Part shown: piece by piece, positions 7,988 through 16,981 of the stretch
How the letters are laid out: the number at the start of each line of letters is the position of its first letter
Position numbering within the stretch: position 1 is the first letter of the stretch
Source of the DNA: DATFMH01 sp035267045
GTDB taxonomy: Bacteria > Bacteroidota > Rhodothermia > Balneolales > DATFMH01
Length of the DNA: 24,328 nt
Direction of reading: 5' to 3'
NCBI GenBank assembly: GCA_035267045.1
Contig: DATFMH010000049.1
Span: forward strand, 1 to 24,328
The notes under the pieces: model-generated
What the model was told of the DNA's origin: nothing
The model's input: the letters and a program-made list of their open reading frames with translations, nothing else
The model's database searches: none
Made by a program: the position numbers and the translations under genes

Positions 7988-10900
7988 TTAAAAATCAATT
8001 TTAACATTGAAGAAGAATTTACGTTGTGCGGGGTATGGAAGTACTTCTACACCACCGGCGACAGGCTGAGTACCGAAGTTAGACACCTCCGGATCATAGC
8101 TCTGATAAGGTGAAATTGTGATCAGGTTATTACCGGAAACACCGAGACGTATGGCCGAAACGTTATCTCCAAACCACTTGTTAAGAGTTGTCCTTGGCAA
8201 GTTATAGTAAACACCGACCTCCCGAAGCTTGAAATAAGAAGCATCTTGTACATATTGCGCGGCACTCACTCCCAGTAATTTGGTTCGTTTAACACCATTT
8301 ACATCACCGGGCTGTATACCGGCAACAGCGGCCCTGAGTTCTGTTGTATTAAAATCGGTATCATCATAATCACCGGTTGTACCGTTAAGATCGAATAACA
8401 ACTGCGATAAGTTGATGTTGTCGCCACCTTTTTTCCACTGTGCTATAAAGCTTACTTCCCAGTTTTTAAAAATATTGAAAGTATTATAAAACGACATTTG
8501 GAAGTCCGGTTCGTGGTCACCCAATTTACGGGTCACAATAGTAGTGTCTGGTCCCTGAACCACCGGATCAATACCAACGATTTGTGAAGCTGATTGACCT
8601 TGTTCGATCTGAAATATAGCCAATGTGGCACCAAATCCTCCTGCACGAAATGCCGGGACGGGAAGTTTATTCACCTTGGAAGTATTCTTCCAGAAATTGA
8701 TATTGGATACCCAGTTGAAATTGGCTGAGCTGATAGGATTAAGGTTTAATCCTACTTCAATTCCCCTGTTAGTCATTTCTCCTCCGTTGAAGGTCTCAAA
8801 CTGATAACCGGTTGATGGTTCCAATTCACGGTTCAAAAGCATATCGGTTATTCTCTTCTGATACAGCGTGAATTCGAGAGTAGCTCTGTCATCGAAGAAT
8901 GAGGCATCGAAACCCGTTTCAATTTCCGTTTGTTGTTCCGGACGGATACCCTCGGTTCCTCGTGTTGTACCAATTAATATACCGCCGTATCCGCCTATAT
9001 TGGATGGACCAAGCGTAGTATATTTAGCACCAAAGTTTGCGAAATTTCCCGACTGGCCAAAAGCAATACGCAGTTTGAACTGATTAATATCTTTAACATT
9101 CCAGAATTTCATGTTACTTAAATTGACTGCCAAAGAAGCCTTGGGATAGAAATAGAATTTGTCAACGTTTCCATTTCGCGAAGATTTATCACCCCGCACT
9201 CCGGCAGTCAGGATATAAGTATCTTTTACATTGAATTCTTCCTGCAGGAAAATTCCCCGGTCATTTTGGAATGTTCGGTTCTGTTGGGTATTGATGGAAG
9301 CGGATTGGTCCAGGTTGGTCTGAACACCTATTAAGTTATTGGCTACACTTACAATCGTATTCTGATCAGCATTATTAATAGATAAGCCGGCTTGTGATAC
9401 TAACGTAAATTGACCACTCGGTGGGTTATAAGTGTGCAATACAACTCCACGAAGGTTCGTGTTCATGTTGGTCACGTCATTGAAAATTGAGGTGCCCGGT
9501 TGAGCACTAATACGTTCAAATTGTAAACGACGTGGGAAAACGGATTTATTTTGCTGAGTATAATTATCCACACCACCTTCAGCTATAACTTTTACGATAT
9601 GAGAATTAGTTTGCAACAGGTTGATATCCACTTTTCCTGATGCAATAAAGCGGTCAATGGTTTCCTGGTTAGTCATCAGATCACGAGTCTGAAGAGGATT
9701 GGCCGTGTTAAAGGGATGATCAGGATAGATGCCATTCTGATTTGGCCTAAGATCTACAAAATTTGGGGTAGCTGCTAAGGAAACTCCAAAAGTGACGCCG
9801 GTATTATCATTATTGGTCAGTCCCCTGTCCGAAGTAGAATGGATATAATTTGAGGTAACAGACAGGTGGATCGACTTGGATACCTGATGGTCGATATTGG
9901 CCCTTAGGGATTGTTTCTCATATCCGGTATGTTTGATGATGCCATCTTCATTTTTAAGAAGGCCGGAAACGAAAAACTGTGTCTTTGCAGTTCCCCAGCT
10001 GACACTTAGTCCACTGTTCGAGAGTAATCCTTTTTGGCCATACATTTCATTTTCATAGTTGATGAAACCATTCTGTTCGGCATTATTATATAAGGATTCA
10101 ACAAACGATTTACGTGCCTGGTACGCGGCGATCTCATCGGGCGTTGCACCGGCTCCCGGAGGTGGTGCATAATTTGCCAATGCTGTTTCCAGAGTGAACT
10201 GGCGAACACCCAATCTCTTTGAAATGCTGTTAAATCCTATACTCTGTGAGAAAGAGATCTTAGGCGCTCCGATTCTCCCTCGTTTGGTCTTGATAATAAC
10301 TACTCCGTTTGAAGCACGTGCACCGTAAATAGCTGCAGCAGAAGCACCTTTAAGGACATCAATACTTTGAATGTCCTCAGGATTCAAGTCTGCTATACGG
10401 TTAGTCGGGTTATCCTGATTTGAGGAACTGCCACCGGCAGCTGCTGCCGTCACTGCATTCAGTCCGGCTGAGTTGGATGAATTATCAACTATAACCCCAT
10501 CCACAACATAGAGGGGTTGTGAGGCTCCATTGATTGTGGTTACACCCCGTAATTTTACCGTAAACCCACCACCTGGAGCTCCTGAATTGGCGCTTATCTG
10601 AGCTCCTGATATTTTCCCGTAAAGCGCTCCGTCTATGGTCTCATTAACTGTTGTACCACCAAGTTCCTTAGCTGAAACTGTGGCGACGGAATTAGCGGCA
10701 TTTTGTCTTTTAATGCTGGTAGCCAACCCTGTAACAACTACCTCCTGTAGCCCTAAAACGTCTTCTTTGAGTTGGACATTCAGTGTCCCCGTTTGAGTAC
10801 TGACTTGAAATTCTTTTGAAATATAACCGACATAAGAAAATGTTAGAGTGGCTTGTGAACCCGGTACTGTTATGTCATAATTCCCCTTGGTATCAGTTGT

Positions 10901-11068
10901 CACGCCGATTGTTGTATTTTTAACAACAATACTGACTCCAACTAATGGTTCACCACTTTTAGAGTCTGTTACTGTACCGTTTACTTTAAACTGTGCGTGT
11001 AAAATATCCGTTGTTGTAAGCAATATCAGACACATAATAATGGGAAAGTAAAATAACTTTAATTTCAT
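7988..11068 (-). CDS. susC: SusC/RagA family TonB-dependent outer-membrane receptor
   Basis: 1026 residues, full length for the family. Residues 1-25 are a signal peptide (cleavage after LHA, before Gln26). Residues ~28-110 are a carboxypeptidase-regulatory-like (CarboxypepD_reg) domain, with FKVNGTVTDSKSGEPLVGVS and GNYDITVPG. Then comes LQEVVVTGLATSIKRQNAAN, the start of the plug, with the SusC-typical DVLKGASAAAIYGARASNGV near residues 236-255. The rest is a 22-strand barrel ending in FFFNVKIDF, with the C-terminal Phe needed for BAM insertion. With SusD it imports a ligand across the outer membrane using TonB energy. The start at 11068 is supported by a GAGG site (11074-11077). No N-terminal STN (signal-transducing) domain is present, so no trans-envelope sigma-factor signalling is expected. 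Confidence 0.95.
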   Translation of the reverse strand: MKLKLFYFPIIMCLILLTTTDILHAQFKVNGTVTDSKSGEPLVGVSIVVKNTTIGVTTDTKGNYDITVPGSQATLTFSYVGYISKEFQVSTQTGTLNVQLKEDVLGLQEVVVTGLATSIKRQNAANSVATVSAKELGGTTVNETIDGALYGKISGAQISANSGAPGGGFTVKLRGVTTINGASQPLYVVDGVIVDNSSNSAGLNAVTAAAAGGSSSNQDNPTNRIADLNPEDIQSIDVLKGASAAAIYGARASNGVVIIKTKRGRIGAPKISFSQSIGFNSISKRLGVRQFTLETALANYAPPPGAGATPDEIAAYQARKSFVESLYNNAEQNGFINYENEMYGQKGLLSNSGLSVSWGTAKTQFFVSGLLKNEDGIIKHTGYEKQSLRANIDHQVSKSIHLSVTSNYIHSTSDRGLTNNDNTGVTFGVSLAATPNFVDLRPNQNGIYPDHPFNTANPLQTRDLMTNQETIDRFIASGKVDINLLQTNSHIVKVIAEGGVDNYTQQNKSVFPRRLQFERISAQPGTSIFNDVTNMNTNLRGVVLHTYNPPSGQFTLVSQAGLSINNADQNTIVSVANNLIGVQTNLDQSASINTQQNRTFQNDRGIFLQEEFNVKDTYILTAGVRGDKSSRNGNVDKFYFYPKASLAVNLSNMKFWNVKDINQFKLRIAFGQSGNFANFGAKYTTLGPSNIGGYGGILIGTTRGTEGIRPEQQTEIETGFDASFFDDRATLEFTLYQKRITDMLLNRELEPSTGYQFETFNGGEMTNRGIEVGLNLNPISSANFNWVSNINFWKNTSKVNKLPVPAFRAGGFGATLAIFQIEQGQSASQIVGIDPVVQGPDTTIVTRKLGDHEPDFQMSFYNTFNIFKNWEVSFIAQWKKGGDNINLSQLLFDLNGTTGDYDDTDFNTTELRAAVAGIQPGDVNGVKRTKLLGVSAAQYVQDASYFKLREVGVYYNLPRTTLNKWFGDNVSAIRLGVSGNNLITISPYQSYDPEVSNFGTQPVAGGVEVLPYPAQRKFFFNVKIDF

Positions 11069-11342
11069 GTTAACCTCATTACGACTGTTTAATGACAGAG
11101 ATGCGTTTCAAGAACATTATCTACAGATCCATAATATTTAATAAAATGTATTTATCAATAAAATCAATAATTTATATATAAAATAATATTATTACAAATC
11201 TTACGATATGTATATCAAATACTTAGAAAGGGCTGTACAAATTTAAACGATCAGTGATTTTGTGATACCCTGAGGTTTTATTTAATAAGTTTTATATGTA
11301 TAATACATGTGTAACTTAGGAGTCATTTCACAGGTATAGAAA
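11069..11342. promoter_or_regulatory. Divergent, very AT-rich intergenic region between susC and the radical SAM gene
   Basis: 274 bases without a credible ORF, richest in A/T at 11150-11200. It must hold the promoter for the susC-susD transcript (minus) and probably one for the radical SAM gene (plus). I could not identify a convincing Bacteroidota TAnnTTTG element or a sigma70 pair by eye, so no promoter is placed. The only clear element is the GAGG ribosome binding site of susC at 11074-11077. A second AGGAG (11318-11322) lies about 20 bases before the radical SAM ATG, too far to be its usual ribosome site. Confidence 0.5.
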
Positions 11343-12398
11343 ATGAATAAGAAAAAAATCAGGGGACGTGGCGCTGATGATAACCCTGCCAACAGGTACG
11401 ATCAGATCTATTTGGATGAAGAGGATAAAGTTGAGGTTTCATCAAATGGACCACAAACAAAATTTCTGAAAGATTATTCCAGAACTATTATAGCCTATAA
11501 CTCGAGTCCTGATATCGGATTTGATGCAAGTATAAATCCATATCGTGGATGTGAACATGGTTGCATTTATTGTTATGCACGGCCGACACATGAGTATCTT
11601 GGATTTTCGGCCGGGCTGGATTTTGAAAGTCGAATATTAGTTAAGGAAAATGCGCCTGAGTTATTAAAAAGTGAGCTATTATCAAAAAAATGGAAACCCC
11701 AGGTATTGGCATTGAGTGGTGTAACCGATCCGTATCAACCCGTTGAAAGAAAAATGAAAATAACACGAAAGTGTCTCGAAATTTTAGCGGAATTCAGAAA
11801 TCCGGTAATGATCATAACAAAAAATTATCTCATTACAAGAGATATCGATGTGTTACGAAAGCTTGTTGCATTTAATGGCATACGTGTTTGTATTTCTGTA
11901 ACAACACTGGATAACGATTTGGTTAAAGTGATGGAACCGCGAACGTCGCGACCGGAGCGGAGGCTTGAAGCGGTTAAAATATTATCGGAAGCAGGTGTAC
12001 CTGTGGGTGTAAGTATTGCACCTGTTATCCCAGGTATTAACGATCACGAAATGCCGGAACTTATTGAACGGTCGGCGAAAGCAGGTGCGCGATTTGCATT
12101 TTATGTACCGGTACGATTACCATTAGCTGTCGCACCGTTATTTGAGGAATGGTTGTCGAAATATTTTCCCGATCGTAAGAATAAAGTATTACATAAAATC
12201 AGATCATTACGTCACGGTAAGCTCAATGAATCCCAATTCGGTAAAAGATTTTCAGGGGAGGGTGTTTATGCTGCACAATTACGGTCCATGTTTCAATTGG
12301 CATGTAAAAAAGCCCATATGGACAATGATTGGGAACCACTTTCCATTAAGGCTTTTCATAGACCTTATGATCAAAAACGACAATTAAATCTGTTTTGA
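11343..12398 (+). CDS. PA0069 family radical SAM protein (SplB-like, COG1533)
   Basis: 351 residues. The radical SAM cluster motif is CX3CX2C with Cys70, Cys74 and Cys77 in NPYRGCEHGCIYCYARPTHE, the form seen in COG1533 proteins. Also typical of the PA0069 group are the preceding SPDIGFDASINPYRG, the SGVTDPYQPVERK segment and the SVTTLDNDLVKVMEPRTSRP block. The protein binds a [4Fe-4S] cluster and cleaves S-adenosylmethionine. The substrate of this widespread family is not established. It is related to spore photoproduct lyase by the shared COG but lacks evidence for that role here. The gene stands alone, divergent from susC and convergent with the PocR/AraC regulator (15 bases apart). An in-frame TAG at 11337 fixes the start at or after 11340, supporting the ATG at 11343. 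Confidence 0.9.
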   Translation: MNKKKIRGRGADDNPANRYDQIYLDEEDKVEVSSNGPQTKFLKDYSRTIIAYNSSPDIGFDASINPYRGCEHGCIYCYARPTHEYLGFSAGLDFESRILVKENAPELLKSELLSKKWKPQVLALSGVTDPYQPVERKMKITRKCLEILAEFRNPVMIITKNYLITRDIDVLRKLVAFNGIRVCISVTTLDNDLVKVMEPRTSRPERRLEAVKILSEAGVPVGVSIAPVIPGINDHEMPELIERSAKAGARFAFYVPVRLPLAVAPLFEEWLSKYFPDRKNKVLHKIRSLRHGKLNESQFGKRFSGEGVYAAQLRSMFQLACKKAHMDNDWEPLSIKAFHRPYDQKRQLNLF

Positions 12399-12413
12399 AT
12401 AACTATCTGATAG

Positions 12414-13313
12414 TCAGGCCATAGTCCGTGAATGATCCCTGCGATAATCACTTGGTGATTCACCCGTTAATTTTCTGAAGACCCTGTTGAAATGAGTAAT
12501 AGATTGAAAACCGACTTCATAGGCTATCTCGCTGACATTTAAATGCGGATTTAGAAGCATTCTCTTCGCCTGTTCAATACGTACTCTCGATAAATAATCA
12601 ACAAAGTTAATACCTGTTGCCTTTTTAAACATTCTACTGAAATAATAAGCACTCCAGTTAACGGATGATGCCACATCTCCAAGGCTTAAATCATGGTCAA
12701 TATTGTCCTGAATGTATCGCTTAGCCTTCTTTATACGAGGTGGTTCTTCTTCATTTTGCTGAATGATTTTTTCATTGAGTACTGTTGTTAAATGCTGGGC
12801 GAAAATTTCAAGCAACTTAACAACTGCTTCAAATTGTTTAGGACTGATCACCTTTGAGCTGAGGTAAAGTTCCTCTAAACGATCATCCTCGTGAATATCA
12901 ATTCCAAATTTCAGAAGATCTTTGGTAACCTGATCAAGTTTATCCTGTGTTGCATCTTCAAGTAATACCTGGCCTGTTTGCAGGAATCCAATTACTTCAT
13001 TTCCAATCTGCAGAGGTACGGCCGATTCATGTAAACCGGCAAAACAAATTCCGTGAGTGGTATCAGTAAATTCCTCTTCTGTAAGTTTCTTCTGCATTGC
13101 CAGGCATATCTGGCAATTTGAATGATTTTTCTTCAGATAGGAACAAAACGGATTTTGCTTTTTTTTATTATTACTCCCAGATGAACCACGCTCGCCAAGC
13201 GCACGTATTTTTAGAGGTAGTTGCGTGGCTTCCTGGAATGCTTCTTCGTAATCTTTAAATATTTTCGAATTCGAAAGCTCGTATATGAGCTTCTTAGATG
13301 ATTCAATATCCAT
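12414..13313 (-). CDS. AraC family transcriptional regulator with PocR sensory domain
   Basis: 299 residues in two parts. Residues ~5-180 match a PocR-type ligand-binding domain, with the cysteine set Cys57, Cys67, Cys70 and Cys90 in the PFCSYLKKNHSNCQIC and GICFAGLHESAVPLQIG contexts, followed by VIGFLQTGQVLL. This domain is thought to bind small ligands or metals/redox cofactors. Residues ~194-295 form a complete AraC double helix-turn-helix: LSLGDVASSVNWSAYYFSRM then NVSEIAYEVGFQSITHFNRV, ending in GESPSDYRR. It is a cytoplasmic DNA-binding activator. The start at 13313 has a good ribosome site (AAGAGGG, 13316-13322). Its targets are unknown. It is divergent from the 74-residue protein gene and convergent with the radical SAM gene; no propanediol or cobalamin genes are present. 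Confidence 0.9.
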   Translation of the reverse strand: MDIESSKKLIYELSNSKIFKDYEEAFQEATQLPLKIRALGERGSSGSNNKKKQNPFCSYLKKNHSNCQICLAMQKKLTEEEFTDTTHGICFAGLHESAVPLQIGNEVIGFLQTGQVLLEDATQDKLDQVTKDLLKFGIDIHEDDRLEELYLSSKVISPKQFEAVVKLLEIFAQHLTTVLNEKIIQQNEEEPPRIKKAKRYIQDNIDHDLSLGDVASSVNWSAYYFSRMFKKATGINFVDYLSRVRIEQAKRMLLNPHLNVSEIAYEVGFQSITHFNRVFRKLTGESPSDYRRDHSRTMA

Positions 13314-13563
13314 ATAGCCCTCTTGAATTAATTTCCTGCACGTTCATTTTGCATTATTACCAATAAATGTTGTAAATAACGCAATTAAAGATTAGTAAAA
13401 ACAAATATTTAAAAATATATTAGTACTAATCTTTGCCTTCATTAAGATAATAAAAAATCTTAAAAAAAGATGCTTTTATCTTAAATCAAATCAAATAATC
13501 ATTTGGGCATCTGTATATAAACCATAAAGTTAATGTGTTAGGTGTAAATAAACGGATAATGCC
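13314..13563. promoter_or_regulatory. AT-rich divergent control region between the PocR/AraC gene and the small protein gene
   Basis: 250 bases with no ORF. Contains an inverted repeat TTAAGAT-8-ATCTTAA (13442-13448 and 13457-13463), followed by another AAAGAT...ATCTTAA pair at about 13465-13482, so the AAGAT/ATCTT word occurs four times in ~40 bases. This could be an operator or a weak hairpin. An autoregulatory site for the AraC protein is a reasonable guess but is not shown. No promoter box was identified with confidence. Confidence 0.35.
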
Positions 13564-13788
13564 ATGTATTCTGAAGCTGACGTAAAGAGAAGAAAAAAAG
13601 GCGAGAAAGATATCTTCATGGATATTCCTGTTCATAATTCTGAGGAAATGGCAAGAATGACCCTCGAGAAATATAAAAGCCAATCAGATAACAAAGGGAA
13701 AAACTCCTCCATTCCGCCACGGAAGAAATCTTCGGAAGAGCAGGCCGCCGATATGTTACGAAAATACGCTCCCAAATCAAGTATATAA
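13564..13788 (+). CDS. Small charged hypothetical protein with a duplicated SEE-A-L-KY motif
   Basis: 74 residues, no signal peptide or membrane segment, very charged (runs such as KRRKKGEKD). Two stretches repeat each other: SEEMARMTLEKYKSQ at residues 26-40 and SEEQAADMLRKYAPKS at 57-72, each a predicted amphipathic helix with the pattern S-E-E-x-A-x-x-x-L-x-K-Y, joined by a Ser/Lys-rich linker. I do not recognise the family. It is likely a small cytoplasmic protein. It has a tidy rho-independent terminator just after its stop (13815-13861), which supports a real, separately transcribed gene. It is divergent from the PocR/AraC regulator. The ATG at 13564 lies in an AT-rich context without a strong ribosome site. 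Confidence 0.7.
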   Translation: MYSEADVKRRKKGEKDIFMDIPVHNSEEMARMTLEKYKSQSDNKGKNSSIPPRKKSSEEQAADMLRKYAPKSSI

Positions 13789-13814
13789 TTGATTTTCAAT
13801 GGAAATTATAAATC

Positions 13815-13861
13815 GGGGTACAGAATATTACGAAAAGTAAAAAATTCTGTACCCCATTTTT
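13815..13861 (+). terminator. Rho-independent terminator after the 74-residue protein gene
   Basis: Perfect 12-base arms, GGGGTACAGAAT (13815-13826) and ATTCTGTACCCC (13844-13855), with a 17-base A-rich loop. It is followed by A and five T (13857-13861). It begins 26 bases after the stop codon at 13788. The stem is strong; the T tract is short, so efficiency is a guess. Confidence 0.75.
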
Positions 13862-13982
13862 AAATCAGGAATAATATTATTCTTTTTAGGCTAATCTATT
13901 GTCAGATAGCACCTGATGTAAATATCTTTCTTACCTTATCAATAACATATTTTAAAAACAGATATCTTTTTAAGCCACAGTT

Positions 13983-14453
13983 ATGCACGACCATATATTT
14001 TATATTCGTTATCCTATACGTCAATCGAGGATGAAAGCGGGTTATATGCAAACCTTTTATGGAATTCTCGGATTCCTTTGGATCGCCGCAGCTATATATA
14101 TTTACCTTAATGACCCATCCAATAATATTATCTTGCCGGTTATTTACATGATCGTTGGTATTGCTATTGAATTATTAGCATACTTTTATCCCAAAATATT
14201 TTTAGGCAAATATGTCAAATTAACGGATAAGGGGATCGAAGGGCTATTACTATCAAGCGACAAGATCAATTTTGTCTGGGATGACATTACGGCGATATCG
14301 ATTAAGAATAAAACAATAGATATTAAAACAAAGCAATCGGATGCGATTAGTTTAAATTTGAGTGATATGTATGATGTGGAATGGAAAAATTTGCGTAAAG
14401 CCTTGAATAAAATCATCCATGAAAAGGATCTGCATAAAACAGACCAGGATTAA
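13983..14453 (+). CDS. Two-helix inner-membrane protein with cytoplasmic PH/YcxB-like domain, function unknown
   Basis: 156 residues. Two membrane segments at about residues 22-42 and 49-68, joined by a short loop, are followed by a soluble domain at 75-145 (YVKLTDKGIEG...INFVWDDITAISIKNKTIDI). The 'membrane hairpin plus beta-rich domain with a W-D-D-I core' layout resembles the YcxB/bacterial PH-like families, but the match is by shape and weak motifs only, so no function is assigned. The N-terminus (YIRYPIRQSR) is basic and cytoplasmic. The gene stands between the terminator of the small protein and the exported GH133-like gene (47 bases downstream), with which it may share a transcript. 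Confidence 0.7.
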   Translation: MHDHIFYIRYPIRQSRMKAGYMQTFYGILGFLWIAAAIYIYLNDPSNNIILPVIYMIVGIAIELLAYFYPKIFLGKYVKLTDKGIEGLLLSSDKINFVWDDITAISIKNKTIDIKTKQSDAISLNLSDMYDVEWKNLRKALNKIIHEKDLHKTDQD

Positions 14454-14500
14454 CCGGAACCATTTGTCGATCACAATTCTAAATACGCTATTTGTTTGAA

Positions 14501-16981
14501 ATGACTCCTATTATATGTTATAAACGGCTTCTTTTATTGATAGCAGTAATAACCTTTTTTACAATGAATAATGCCGTTGCACAAAATGTCGACAATATGC
14601 GAATTGATGTGACTAAGGGGGATCATCTCTTCCATTTCAGTAATAAAGAAGGAAGCTTTTTTGTTGGAGAGACGAATGGCATTACTGATCATTTCCTGAT
14701 GGGTTATATCAGTTATCGCGAGACCTTGTTCACCGACTATAAGTTAATAGTTGACGGTAATTTACTGGATCGGACTGAACCTTCAACGCACGTTGAATAT
14801 TATCCTTATAAACTTATACGACATTATGATCATGATCGCAGTGAATTAGTGACCATGCCGGATGGGGTTGATGCGTTGATGGTTTTATTAAAAGCAAAAG
14901 GTGCTAAATCAGCCGATTTTCAATTGTTGGGACAAGATTTTGATCATATCGTAACCATCGATTCTTCTTCATCACCTAATCGTGTCTTAATTAAGTTAAA
15001 GCAGCATTTAACAAAATTTCTGACAATTGCGGTTGAGGGTAAATTAATACATGCTCAACTTGAACCAGGGAAACTGAACATCAAAACGCATATGGAAAAA
15101 ATAAAAAGTGGCCATATGAAGGTTGATAATTCAGAGCAGTTATTTGTCGTTGGCGCTGGGGCAAATGAGTCGGAATCCATGAAAAATGCATTGGTGGCAA
15201 TGACTAACAGTTATGCGCTGGTGCAGGAGAAAAAAGATCGATTAAACCGGTTATTGCAAACACATCATATCGATACATCCGATTCTACATTGAATAAAGC
15301 TATTAATTGGGCTTTTTGTTCCTTTGATGCACTTAATATGAATGAGAAACGTTCGCATCTTGGTCCGGGCATTTATGCCGGTTATCCCTGGTTTCAGGAT
15401 TATTGGGGAAGAGATTCATTTATCGCGCTCAGAGCGTTGATCATCTCAAGCCAGTTTGATTTGGCTAAAGTTAATCTTCTGTCATTTTTACAATATCAGG
15501 TATTAAAAGACACATCATCGGCATACGGCAAAGTGCCAAACAGGGTACGGCCCGATCAACAGATCTATAATACGGCTGATGCTACGCCACGTTTTTTGAT
15601 TGAAGCCAACAGATATGTTCAATATTCAGGGGATCATAATTTTGTAAAAAATATTTTCCCAAACATAAAGGCGGCCATAACTGGAACAATAAAATACCGA
15701 ACCGACAAGTTCGGTTTCCTTCTACATGGTGACGCCGATACGTGGATGGACGCTGTAGGACCAAAAGGTCCATATTCACCAAGGGGAAACCGGGCTGATG
15801 ATATTCAATCACTTTGGATAAAGGCGTTGCAAAGCACTATAACAATGTGCAAGTATGAGAAAACACAGGAAGCGGAAAGACTTATTTCTGAAGCAAAAAA
15901 GGTATTAGTAAAGGTCCGAAAAAATTTCCAAAATAAATTTATTTCCGAAGCACGCCCGGCAAGTAGTAAACCAATAATATATGATGCATTACGGAAATCA
16001 GGGAAACCATCAGAACAATTACGTCCCAATCAATTATTTTGTGTCGATATGCTATCGGGATTGGTGAAAAAGAGGCAAGTAACAGAGCAGGTGTTTAATC
16101 ATCTATCCACGCCTTATGGCGTATTATCTTTGGACAGTAATGATCCGGATTTTCATCCTTTTCATCAATATGAACCGTTTTACGAGCAGGATGCGGCATA
16201 TCACAATGGTATCATATGGCTATGGAATTCGGGAGAGCTGATTGAGCAGATGTGCAATTTGTTTTTACAGGATCATGTATTTCCGATTACTCAAAATTAC
16301 GCTAATATGATGATGAAAGGTGTAACTTTGGGCACTTTACCGGAGTTAATGGATGCCATGCCCAGGAAAAAAGATGTTACAGATATTTACCCGGATAGTA
16401 CCGATTTCAATCACCTATCCCGTTTTGATCAGATGAATATCCATAATCTTGCAAAGATTGAAGGAGATAGCATTCCAGCAGAGTCCGGAACGTTCTCACA
16501 GGCCTGGTCGCTGTCGGAATACATAAGAAGTATCTATGAGGGATACCTGGGGATTAATTATAGGGTTGGCAAAGGGTTTGAAATACGTCCGGCACTACCT
16601 AAGTTTATTCATGCGGCATCTTTTCAATCTGAATTTGATAACATATATGTAACAGCTGAATATACCTCGGGATCAACTGTGATGAATTATAACCTGCATT
16701 TTAAGAATGCAAACGGGGAAGTTCGTATCATTAGATTTCAGGATAAATGGATGAAACAGCCGGTGCAATTAAGGATCCTGCCAGGAAACTCATCATACGA
16801 GATTATAACATCCCAAAATCATCTTGATATAAATAGAGACGGTAAAACGTACATTGCTCCCGTAGCTAAAACGGAATGGCCAAACATGTACAATACTCAA
16901 AAGTCAAAGAGTTTTCATTTTTTCAACACTAAAATTATTCATCCTGCGGAAATGAAATTCTCATCACAAATAAGAAATTGA
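14501..16981 (+). CDS. Exported amylo-alpha-1,6-glucosidase-like (GH133-type, GDE C-terminal) glycoside hydrolase
   Basis: 826 residues from the ATG at 14501; a TTG nine bases upstream is also in frame. The N-terminus is a signal peptide (CYKRLLLLIAVITFFTMNNA, cleavage about AVA/Q), so the mature enzyme acts in the periplasm or outside. An N-terminal beta domain (about 35-270) is followed by an (alpha/alpha)6 barrel with the debranching-enzyme C-terminal (GDE) signatures: GYPWFQDYWGRDSFIALRAL, DADTWMDA (Asp413-Asp417), LRPNQLFCVDML, YEQDAAYHNGIIWLW and SGTFSQAWSLSEY. These match amylo-alpha-1,6-glucosidase/GH133 and, more distantly, GH15/GH63 barrels. Expected activity is release of glucose from alpha-1,6 branches or a related alpha-glucoside. 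The ~110 residues after the barrel are an extra C-terminal beta region of unknown role. It may be one gene in a transcript with the preceding membrane protein. Confidence 0.78.
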   Translation: MTPIICYKRLLLLIAVITFFTMNNAVAQNVDNMRIDVTKGDHLFHFSNKEGSFFVGETNGITDHFLMGYISYRETLFTDYKLIVDGNLLDRTEPSTHVEYYPYKLIRHYDHDRSELVTMPDGVDALMVLLKAKGAKSADFQLLGQDFDHIVTIDSSSSPNRVLIKLKQHLTKFLTIAVEGKLIHAQLEPGKLNIKTHMEKIKSGHMKVDNSEQLFVVGAGANESESMKNALVAMTNSYALVQEKKDRLNRLLQTHHIDTSDSTLNKAINWAFCSFDALNMNEKRSHLGPGIYAGYPWFQDYWGRDSFIALRALIISSQFDLAKVNLLSFLQYQVLKDTSSAYGKVPNRVRPDQQIYNTADATPRFLIEANRYVQYSGDHNFVKNIFPNIKAAITGTIKYRTDKFGFLLHGDADTWMDAVGPKGPYSPRGNRADDIQSLWIKALQSTITMCKYEKTQEAERLISEAKKVLVKVRKNFQNKFISEARPASSKPIIYDALRKSGKPSEQLRPNQLFCVDMLSGLVKKRQVTEQVFNHLSTPYGVLSLDSNDPDFHPFHQYEPFYEQDAAYHNGIIWLWNSGELIEQMCNLFLQDHVFPITQNYANMMMKGVTLGTLPELMDAMPRKKDVTDIYPDSTDFNHLSRFDQMNIHNLAKIEGDSIPAESGTFSQAWSLSEYIRSIYEGYLGINYRVGKGFEIRPALPKFIHAASFQSEFDNIYVTAEYTSGSTVMNYNLHFKNANGEVRIIRFQDKWMKQPVQLRILPGNSSYEIITSQNHLDINRDGKTYIAPVAKTEWPNMYNTQKSKSFHFFNTKIIHPAEMKFSSQIRN

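Noticed and set aside
11343..12398. Radical SAM protein as a spore photoproduct lyase
   Set aside because: It matches the PA0069-type subgroup, and nothing in the window suggests a spore former; the shared CX3CX2C motif alone does not support that role.
6622..16981. SusCD and the exported GH133-type enzyme as one polysaccharide utilisation locus
   Set aside because: They are on opposite strands, more than 3 kb apart, separated by radical SAM, PocR/AraC and two unrelated genes, with no shared regulator visible.
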